DNA of 11,469 nucleotides from Rhodospirillaceae bacterium (GTDB lineage: Bacteria > Pseudomonadota > Alphaproteobacteria > Rhodospirillales > Magnetovibrionaceae). Below, in pieces: positions 5,843 through 11,469 of this stretch. The position numbers and the translations under genes are program-made. The notes under the pieces are model-generated. The model made no database searches. It was not told the origin of the DNA and saw nothing but the letters and a program-made list of their open reading frames with translations. The DNA lies in contig NVSZ01000019.1 of assembly GCA_002732845.1 (NCBI GenBank), forward strand, positions 2,972 through 14,440. The letters are read 5' to 3'. The first letter of the stretch is position 1. Every line of letters begins with the position of its first letter.

Positions 5843-7534
5843 TTAAGGTCCTTCGTAGGCCGGATGATGGATGTCCAAATCGGCAAAGCGGGTGAATTCG
5901 CCGATAAACGCCAGTTTCACATCGCCGATGGGGCCGTGACGTTGTTTGGCAATGATCACGTCTGCGGTGGCGCGCACGGATTCTAACGATTCCTGCCAAC
6001 GGGCTTCACGGTCTAAATATTTGCTTTCGTCTTCGTCCATGCGCCGCGATGGTTTTTTGCGTTCCATATAATATTCTTCACGGTAAATAAACATCACCAC
6101 GTCGGCATCTTGCTCGATCGAACCTGATTCCCGCAAATCTGCCAATTGTGGGCGCGGAGGATCACGACTTTCCACGGCCCGCGACAGCTGGGACAAGGCG
6201 ATCACAGGGATGGCGAGTTCTTTCGCCAAGGTTTTCAAACCCCGCGTGATTTCGGAAACTTCGTTCACACGACCGTCCGATGATCCGGGCGGCGGGGAAA
6301 TCAGCTGCAAATAGTCCACCACGATCAGGCCAAGGTTATGTTGACGTTTGAGGCGTCTGGCGCGGGTGCGGAGCGCCGAAACGGTGAGCGCGGGTGTATC
6401 GTCAATAAACATCGGAATGCGGTGCAGTTCCTGACTGGCGACCACCAAACGGGTGAATTCATCGTTGGCCAATTCACCTTTGCGCATTTTGTTGGACGAA
6501 ACTTCGACCTGTTCCGACAAAATACGAGCGGCCAGCTGTTCCGACGACATTTCCAAAGAGAAAAAGCCCACGACGGCTCCGTCTTCGCCATTGGATTTGT
6601 GGTACGAATACGCGGCGTTATAGGCAATGTTGGTGACCAATGCGGTTTTACCCATAGAAGGACGTCCCGCCAAGATCAACAGATCGGATGGATGCAATCC
6701 ACCAAGGATGGTGTCTAAATCCTTCATGCCTGTGGATACACCGGCCAAGGCTCCGTCACGTTTATGGGCGTTTTCAGCCATTTTGACGGCTTCTACAACG
6801 GCGGTGCGGAAATCTTGAAAGCCGCCTTCGATGTCGCCTTGGGTGGCCAGATCATAAAGCTGTTGTTCTGATTTTTCGATCTGTCGGGTGGCGGTGTCTT
6901 GGGTGCCTTGGTCATAAGCATCGTTGACCATTTCGGTGCCCAGCTGGATCAATTCCCGCTTCATATACAAATCATAAACAATACGGCCGTATTCGCCGGT
7001 GTTGATGATGGTTACGGCACTCGCCGCCAATTCGGCCAAATATGTTTTGCCACCAAGGCTGACCAGATCGTCGTTGCCTTCAAAAAATCCAGACAGGGTC
7101 ACCGGGTTGGCGATTTGGCCTTTTTCCAGCAACAACTGAATGGCATCAAATATTTTGCCGTGTTCGGGAATTGAAAAATGATCGGCGCGCAGAAATTCAC
7201 TGACCCGTTCATAGGCTCGGTTGTCGGTGAAAATCGCACCCAGCAAAGCCTTTTCCGCTTCGACATTGTGGGGCAGGGTGCGCAACGAGGCGAGCATGCT
7301 TTTTTCCGCGCCGCTGTAATCCGCAGGCTTGTTTTTGGCCGGCGAGGCTTTGGGGGCGGGAGCATCTGCAACCGGGGCATCGGGAGTTGGAGCATCGGCA
7401 ACCGGAGCATCGGCCATCACTGCGGCGTCTTCATACGGGTCCATATCAATGGGTCCAGCGTCCGAGGCTTGAGCACCCGGATCGCCGTCTTCGGCCTTTG
7501 GAATGCCATCTGGAATATCATCATTATTTGTCAT
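5843..7534 (-). CDS. dnaB: Replicative DNA helicase DnaB
   Basis: DnaB is the hexameric 5'-3' helicase that unwinds DNA at the replication fork and interacts with primase. The 563-residue product has the DnaB N-terminal domain (about 87-190, starting LPHNVEAEKALLGAI) and a helical linker. The RecA-like C-terminal domain carries Walker A GRPSMGKT (290-297), Walker B LIVVD ending in D407, and the SQLSR and LRESGSIEQDAD motifs (448-477). It is about 90 residues longer than E. coli DnaB (471). Most of the excess is an acidic then Ala/Pro-rich, probably disordered N-terminal leader (about 1-85) containing a DAPVA/DAPTP five-residue repeat. The ATG at 7534 has no ribosome binding site (CATTCCTTTTC precedes it), so initiation further in, for example at M31 (7444) or M40, cannot be excluded. 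It heads the run dnaB-alr-mlaE-mlaF-tautomerase, and its upstream region carries DnaA boxes. Confidence 0.97.
   Translation of the reverse strand: MTNNDDIPDGIPKAEDGDPGAQASDAGPIDMDPYEDAAVMADAPVADAPTPDAPVADAPAPKASPAKNKPADYSGAEKSMLASLRTLPHNVEAEKALLGAIFTDNRAYERVSEFLRADHFSIPEHGKIFDAIQLLLEKGQIANPVTLSGFFEGNDDLVSLGGKTYLAELAASAVTIINTGEYGRIVYDLYMKRELIQLGTEMVNDAYDQGTQDTATRQIEKSEQQLYDLATQGDIEGGFQDFRTAVVEAVKMAENAHKRDGALAGVSTGMKDLDTILGGLHPSDLLILAGRPSMGKTALVTNIAYNAAYSYHKSNGEDGAVVGFFSLEMSSEQLAARILSEQVEVSSNKMRKGELANDEFTRLVVASQELHRIPMFIDDTPALTVSALRTRARRLKRQHNLGLIVVDYLQLISPPPGSSDGRVNEVSEITRGLKTLAKELAIPVIALSQLSRAVESRDPPRPQLADLRESGSIEQDADVVMFIYREEYYMERKKPSRRMDEDESKYLDREARWQESLESVRATADVIIAKQRHGPIGDVKLAFIGEFTRFADLDIHHPAYEGP
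7359..7415 (-). repeat. 15-bp tandem repeat inside the dnaB leader
   Basis: Four units of a 15-bp repeat lie in phase with the reading frame: 7359-7373, 7374-7388, 7389-7403 and a partial one at 7404-7415. On the plus strand units 1 and 3 are GGAGCATC-T/G-GCAACC and differ at one base; unit 2 is more diverged. They encode the five-residue motif D-A-P-x-x in the Ala/Pro-rich leader of DnaB. In-frame length keeps the protein open if the copy number changes. Confidence 0.8.
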
Positions 7535-7560
7535 GAAAAGGAATGTACGCCATTAACACG

Positions 7561-7599
7561 TTATCCACAGGGTGTGAATAGCGTGAATAGCGTGAATAA
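7561..7599. promoter_or_regulatory. Cluster of DnaA boxes upstream of dnaB
   Basis: TTATCCACA at 7561-7569 (plus strand) is a perfect consensus DnaA box. On the minus strand three further 9-mers follow in direct tandem with a 9-bp period: CTATTCACA (7573-7581), CTATTCACG (7582-7590) and TTATTCACG (7591-7599). They match the TTWTNCACA consensus at eight, seven and eight of nine positions. A further eight-of-nine match (ATTTACACA) lies at 7658-7666. The cluster sits 27-65 bp upstream of the dnaB ATG, where a regulator would touch the promoter. Binding by DnaA, and hence coupling of dnaB expression to initiation, is inferred. A minor chromosomal origin is less likely because only one box is perfect and no long AT-rich unwinding region is present. 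Confidence 0.6.
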
Positions 7600-7643
7600 A
7601 GTCATTTATTGTCAGCACACTTTTATTAGCCCTCGAATAACGA

Positions 7644-7649
7644 TATAAT
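7644..7649 (+). promoter_or_regulatory. Candidate -10 box for the sensor kinase locus
   Basis: An exact TATAAT lies 63 bp upstream of the kinase ATG and about 34 bp upstream of the small overlapping frame, inside an AT-rich stretch. The hexamer at the expected -35 spacing is TTTTAT, a poor match, so an activator or a relaxed -35 would be needed. An 11-bp perfect palindrome, ACGGAGTCCGT (7666-7676), lies just downstream and includes the GGAG that precedes the small frame. Confidence 0.45.
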
Positions 7650-7677
7650 TTGAAGTGATTTACACACGGAGTCCGTC

Positions 7678-7779
7678 ATGGTGGGCTTTGTGAATGCAGA
7701 GGGCTTATGGTCAGGTTTTCCTATATATTCAAGCATTTGCGTATGCTTAACCTTTTGGTGCTTTTGGCCGTGGGGGTGA
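7678..7779 (+). other. Possible leader ORF (33 codons) overlapping the kinase start
   Basis: An ATG at 7678 preceded by GGAG at six bases opens a 33-codon frame (MVGFVNAEGLWSGF...) ending in TGA at 7777-7779. It overlaps the first 24 codons of the kinase in another phase. Its ribosome binding site is better than that of the kinase itself (GAGGG only three bases from ATG). The predicted peptide is rich in W, C and F at its end. It may be chance, or a translated leader that modulates kinase translation. Confidence 0.25.
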
Positions 7780-9491
7780 TTGGTGCCGTCGGCACGCTAG
7801 CGGTCGGTGGGCGCATTAAAGACAGTGCCCTTCAAAGTTGGACCAAACAGGCCGAACTTGACGTTGCGGCGGCGACCATTGCGGCCCAGAGCTGGTTGGC
7901 GCAATCGGAAACCATTATGAGCGGTCTGGCTCAAGGCTTTCGCGATCCTCAGAAAATTACCGCCGAAGAATTTGACGACATGGTGTGGCGTGCCGAAGAG
8001 TGGAGCTCTGAGTTTTCTTTGGACTCGGTCGCCATCGTCAAACGTATATTACGGCCTGAACGCCATAATATGGAACAAGTTCTGGGGCAATCCTTAAGCC
8101 ATGCTTTGGATGCTTCGAAAAGCGTAGCTTATACCTATGACCATTTGGTGGTGGTCAACTCTTCAAACGCCGAAGGTGTGTTGCGCCCGTCTATTGATTT
8201 GCTGACGATGGCGGGCATGGGAACGGTTGCGAGAACCGCCAACCAAGTACCGGGTAAAGCCGTTATGGGGCCCGCTTTTTCCGATGCAAATGGGGATTTG
8301 TATAGCTTGGTGGGTATTGGTATTCCCAATCAAATCAACAATGATACCGTGCTAGTCGGCTTGGTGAACTTGACCGAAATGATTGGCGATCTTATGGCGA
8401 ACCACGTCCCTCAAGGCTTAATCCTGCGTTTGTCGGAACGTGATAATGATGCGCGGGCTGATACTTTTGAATACCCGATTTATGGAAGCTTAGAGGCCGG
8501 ACCAGAAGCTTTGCAAACGGTCACCATCCGCATCACCAGAGGCCAAGCCCGGTGGAATTATAATTGGGATATCACTAAAGATTATCGAGGGGGAGCCCCC
8601 ACCGCCAGTGTGACGGCGATCCAATTTGTCGGTCTGATCATCACGCTTTTGATCATGTATTCCATCGGTGCCATCAGTGTGCAAAATGCCATCATTAAAG
8701 GCACCGTCGAAGAACGCACCGCAAAATTGACAAAGGAAGTTGGGGAACGAAAACAAGCACAAAAGGCTTTGTTGAGCGCCAAGGAAGAAGCCGAGGCCGC
8801 AAACCGTGCAAAATCAGAATTTCTGTCGTCCATGAGCCATGAATTGCGCACACCGCTGAATGCCATTTTGGGTTTTGCTCAGGTTTTACAATTGAGCACG
8901 GACGAGCCCTTAACCCAGAAACAAGAATCCTCGACCCGGCAAATCGTCAATGGTGGCACGCATCTTTTGAATTTGATCAATGATGTGCTGAATTTGGAAA
9001 AAATTGATTCAGGTCAAATGGATTTGTTTCTCGAACCCGTGAACAGCCAAGAGGTGCTTGACGATTGCCTGTCCATTTTGGCTCCGTCATTCGACAAGTT
9101 GAATTTAACCCTGAACGTGGATGATTTTTTTGATACCTGCCTGCACACCGATAAAATGCGTTTTAAGCAGGTTTTGCTGAATTTGTTGTCCAATGCCGCA
9201 AAATACAATTGTGAAGGCGGGACAATCACCGTGGGTAGTTCACTGGCTCAAAATGGGTTTTGTCGGATCAGCATTACAGATACCGGCCATGGTATACCAA
9301 AGGCCAAACAAGAAGACCTGTTTCAACCCTTTTCGCGTTTGGGTGCGGAAAATTCAAATATCGAAGGCACCGGCATCGGCCTCACCATTACTCAACATTT
9401 GCTGGATGTCTTGGGGGGGCGCATTGGCTTTGACAGTGCAGAAGGGGTGGGGTCAACTTTTTGGCTGGAATTGCCGTTGGCAATGCCGTAA
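7707..9491 (+). CDS. Membrane histidine kinase with CHASE-like periplasmic sensor
   Basis: This is a two-component sensor kinase of 594 residues. TM1 (about 13-33) and TM2 (about 302-323) flank a large periplasmic sensor of about 265 residues. Its pattern (an early W/F-rich helix with EEF, a central P-E-R-H segment, a late LRPSIDL and a G-x-V-x-GPAF run) resembles a divergent CHASE domain, a ligand-binding module; this assignment is tentative. After TM2 a coiled-coil linker leads to HisKA with phospho-acceptor H378 in SSMSHELRTP. The HATPase_c domain has N box N496, G1 box DTGHGIP (525-531) and G2 box GTGIGL starting at 554. There is no HAMP, PAS or receiver domain, so phosphate must pass to a separate regulator not seen here. 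The ATG at 7707 was chosen because TM1 follows at once; its ribosome binding site is close (GAGGG, three bases). It is divergent from dnaB and probably first in a locus with the binding protein and second kinase. Confidence 0.9.
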   Translation: MVRFSYIFKHLRMLNLLVLLAVGVIGAVGTLAVGGRIKDSALQSWTKQAELDVAAATIAAQSWLAQSETIMSGLAQGFRDPQKITAEEFDDMVWRAEEWSSEFSLDSVAIVKRILRPERHNMEQVLGQSLSHALDASKSVAYTYDHLVVVNSSNAEGVLRPSIDLLTMAGMGTVARTANQVPGKAVMGPAFSDANGDLYSLVGIGIPNQINNDTVLVGLVNLTEMIGDLMANHVPQGLILRLSERDNDARADTFEYPIYGSLEAGPEALQTVTIRITRGQARWNYNWDITKDYRGGAPTASVTAIQFVGLIITLLIMYSIGAISVQNAIIKGTVEERTAKLTKEVGERKQAQKALLSAKEEAEAANRAKSEFLSSMSHELRTPLNAILGFAQVLQLSTDEPLTQKQESSTRQIVNGGTHLLNLINDVLNLEKIDSGQMDLFLEPVNSQEVLDDCLSILAPSFDKLNLTLNVDDFFDTCLHTDKMRFKQVLLNLLSNAAKYNCEGGTITVGSSLAQNGFCRISITDTGHGIPKAKQEDLFQPFSRLGAENSNIEGTGIGLTITQHLLDVLGGRIGFDSAEGVGSTFWLELPLAMP

Positions 9492-9585
9492 ACAAAACTA
9501 AAATGTTATTGTCATCGATTTGATACACGACCTTCCCAATCCATAGACGTGCAATACTTTCACTGAAGATAACAAACATAAAATT

Positions 9586-10494
9586 ATGAAGACTGGTTTT
9601 AAAATCCTTAGCGCGAGCATCTTGATTGCGATAAATCTTGTACTCGTTGCTGTGAGCTCTGTTCGCGCCGAAACCCTGACGATCGGCACGATCAGCAGCA
9701 TTCCCGTTGAAGAAACGCGTGTTTTTAATGCGTTTGCCATTTTTTTGGCGGGGCAACTTAAAGGTGACGGTATTGATACGGTTAAGGTTGTGATCGCGGC
9801 TGATATTAACGAAATGGCGTCGTTGCTGAAATCTAAGCAAGCCGATTTGTATATAGACAGTTCCGTCACGGCGCTGGCCGTGAATAAGCTTTCAGGATCA
9901 ACGTTTATGTTGAGGCGCTGGAAAAAAGGTCAAGGAAAATACCGCAGTGTTATCTTTGTGCTTGAAGAAAGCAATATCACAAAACTGGGTGATTTGAAGG
10001 GGAAAATCATCGCTTTTGAAGAACTGTTTTCCACCTCTGGCTTTATGTTACCCATCTTGGTGTTGCGCCAACAAGGGTTAGTTATGACACGTTTGAAGAG
10101 CTTTAGAAGAGCAACCCCACCGGGAGAGGTTGGGTATGTGATGGCTTATGATAATGAATCCCAAGCAGTATGGCTGGAACGGGGGCATGTACAGGCCGCC
10201 GCCATGGCCGAAAAGGACTTCAAGGATTTCAGCAAAACGACCATTAAACCGTTTAGGGTGATCGATACCACTTCATATGTGCCGTATCATGTGATCAGCA
10301 ACAGGCCGGGGCTGGACGCTAAGCTTGTGGCGCGCCTTTCAACGATTTTGAAGACCGCCCATCAAACGCCTGAGGGACGCAAAGCCCTTGAACAATTTGA
10401 GCGGACCTCTAAATTTGATGATATTCCGGATGAGTTACAGAGAGAAGTCGAAAAATTCGAACCTTATCTGAATACCATCCTTGGGGTTGAATAG
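9586..10494 (+). CDS. PhnD-type periplasmic substrate-binding protein
   Basis: The 302-residue product is a periplasmic binding protein of the phosphate/phosphonate (PhnD-like) family. It begins MKTGFKILSASILIAINLVL with a signal peptide probably cut after VRA at residue 28. The mature part shows family landmarks: LTIGTISSIP at the first strand, a D-x-YIDSS segment (about 88-93), LGDLKGKIIAFEE (134-146) and FSTSGFMLPILVLRQQGL (148-165), the STSG loop that contacts the ligand in PhnD-type proteins. No ABC permease or ATPase for phosphonate import accompanies it. Instead it lies between two histidine kinases and 7 bp before the second, so it more likely presents a ligand to a sensor than feeds a transporter. 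The ATG has no good ribosome binding site (GAAGA is about 16 bases away). The 94-bp gap from the first kinase holds no clear terminator. Confidence 0.87.
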   Translation: MKTGFKILSASILIAINLVLVAVSSVRAETLTIGTISSIPVEETRVFNAFAIFLAGQLKGDGIDTVKVVIAADINEMASLLKSKQADLYIDSSVTALAVNKLSGSTFMLRRWKKGQGKYRSVIFVLEESNITKLGDLKGKIIAFEELFSTSGFMLPILVLRQQGLVMTRLKSFRRATPPGEVGYVMAYDNESQAVWLERGHVQAAAMAEKDFKDFSKTTIKPFRVIDTTSYVPYHVISNRPGLDAKLVARLSTILKTAHQTPEGRKALEQFERTSKFDDIPDELQREVEKFEPYLNTILGVE

Positions 10495-10501
10495 GTCTGG
10501 T

Positions 10502-11469
10502 ATGAAGTTCAGTCTGCACCTTAAAATTATTTTTCTGGCATCGTCGTTGGTCATTTTCATCGGTGTGGGACTGTCAGCCGTGGCTTTTTACGAAGAGCGC
10601 GTGACGGTTCATGAATTACGTATGGAGGCGTTAAAAGACACCGCAAAAGAAGCCGCATATTTAGCGGAAACCCCTTTGTATAACCTCAATATTGCCGAGT
10701 TACGCCGTATTGTATCGTCAATCAAGTTGAACAAAGACATTACGATGGCTTGGATTCTTGATGATCAGGGGCGGATTTTGACGGACGGGACAACAAACAA
10801 CCCTAAACGCAATTCAAAACCCAAATTGAGCTTCATCCAAGACATGATTCAAACCAGGTCGGATCTTGCTGTTGTGGAAAGTATGGACGGTGATTTTCAT
10901 TGGGTTGGTCATTCCGTTGTTTTGTCAGACCGCGAGATGATGGGATATATCGTGCTTGCCTTTCAGCAGAGCAATATCAATGATCGCCTTTATCTGACCC
11001 TGCGCAACCAGCTTGTCATTTTGGTTCCAGCGTTGTTTTTCGCGATTATCATTGCGACTGTGTTTGGGCGACGGATCGCGCGTGTCTATGAAGATAAAGA
11101 GGGTCTTGAGTTTAGGGTCAAAGAACGTACACAAGATTTGTTGAGCGCGAAAGAAAGCGCGGAAAAGGCAAATCGGGTCAAATCAGACTTTTTATCATCC
11201 ATGAGCCATGAATTGCGCACACCCATGAATTCTATCCTTGGCTTTGCCCAAATTTTGGAGATGAACCGCGATGAGGTGCTGGGCCCAGATCACCTTAAAC
11301 ACGTCAGACATATTCTGTCTGGGGGCTATCATCTTCTTGAATTAATTGACCAGGTTTTGGAACTTAATCGAATTGAGATGGGCAAACTTTCTCTGACTTT
11401 TGAACACGTGCAAATCCGCACCGTTTTCGATAAAGGTTTGGAGATGATCAAAACACGTGCAGACAAAAA
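10502..11469 (+). CDS. Membrane histidine kinase with Cache-like sensor (partial, runs off the right edge)
   Basis: An open frame from ATG 10502 to the window end gives 322 codons without a stop. TM1 (about 5-29) and TM2 (about 171-188) bracket a periplasmic region of about 140 residues. Its AWILDDQGRILTDG segment (83-96) and a later GYIVLAF strand suggest a single Cache/PDC-like sensor; that call is by pattern only. A short basic helix and coiled coil without a full HAMP domain leads to HisKA with phospho-acceptor H236 in SSMSHELRTP, followed by the dimerisation helices to the edge. The ATPase domain, and possibly a receiver domain, should lie beyond. The ATG is 7 bp after the binding-protein stop (AGGTCTGGT precedes it), indicating co-transcription and coupling. 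The HisKA region is a paralogue of that in the upstream kinase, with 26 identical bases around the histidine. Confidence 0.9.
   Translation, partial: MKFSLHLKIIFLASSLVIFIGVGLSAVAFYEERVTVHELRMEALKDTAKEAAYLAETPLYNLNIAELRRIVSSIKLNKDITMAWILDDQGRILTDGTTNNPKRNSKPKLSFIQDMIQTRSDLAVVESMDGDFHWVGHSVVLSDREMMGYIVLAFQQSNINDRLYLTLRNQLVILVPALFFAIIIATVFGRRIARVYEDKEGLEFRVKERTQDLLSAKESAEKANRVKSDFLSSMSHELRTPMNSILGFAQILEMNRDEVLGPDHLKHVRHILSGGYHLLELIDQVLELNRIEMGKLSLTFEHVQIRTVFDKGLEMIKTRADK

Noticed and set aside
5838..5999. N-terminal extension of alanine racemase by 54 codons
   Set aside because: The residues are arginine-rich out-of-phase dnaB sequence; the family N-terminus begins close after the ATG at 5837.
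7178..7648. Plus-strand frame of 156 codons across the dnaB start
   Set aside because: It is antisense to the repetitive dnaB leader; its G/S/I/R repeats are the reverse reading of the D-A-P repeat.
7561..7706. Chromosomal replication origin
   Set aside because: Only one box is perfect, the gap is about 170 bp and there is no long AT-rich unwinding region; a dnaB regulatory site fits better.
9388..9869. Minus-strand frames over the end of the first kinase and start of the binding protein
   Set aside because: They are antisense to two well-supported genes and show no recognisable domain.
1..11469. Mobile element, CRISPR array, tRNA or rRNA
   Set aside because: I saw no transposase or integrase, no spaced repeats of CRISPR size, no terminal inverted repeats and no tRNA-like or rRNA-like sequence.

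Overview
The window reads as a moderate-GC alphaproteobacterium, most like the Rhodospirillales and relatives. That rests on the gene order dnaB-alr-mlaE-mlaF ... radA-cvpA on one strand and on the style of the proteins; it is an inference from family knowledge, not a database match.

Region 1 (1-1603, minus strand): the start of a CvpA-family membrane protein runs off the left edge, with radA (DNA repair / recombination ATPase) immediately upstream of it. Region 2 (1604-2828): a patch of small genes. It holds a 78-residue probable membrane protein (+), a strong bidirectional terminator, a pterin-4a-carbinolamine dehydratase (-) and a 91-residue secreted protein of unknown role (+). Region 3 (2825-7534, minus strand): a compact, tightly coupled run in transcription order dnaB -> alr -> mlaE -> mlaF -> tautomerase, with gaps of 5 bp, a 1-bp overlap, 10 bp and 4 bp. 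It combines the replicative helicase, D-alanine synthesis for the wall, the inner-membrane core of a phospholipid transporter and a 5-carboxymethyl-2-hydroxymuconate isomerase-type enzyme. Several true starts lie well inside the longest open frames (alr, the tautomerase, the dehydratase) and were chosen by family N-terminus and ribosome binding site.

Region 4 (7535-7706): the divergent control region between dnaB and a signalling locus. It has one perfect DnaA box and three DnaA-box-like 9-mers in tandem, an exact TATAAT on the plus strand, and a small open frame with a good ribosome binding site that overlaps the kinase start out of frame. Region 5 (7707-11469, plus strand): a histidine kinase with a CHASE-like periplasmic sensor, a PhnD-type periplasmic binding protein, and a second histidine kinase with a Cache-like sensor that runs off the right edge. 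No response regulator is visible in the window. The layout suggests a binding-protein-assisted sensory system, which is the best candidate here for an undescribed system. The putative DnaA-responsive dnaB control region is the other point that deserves attention.
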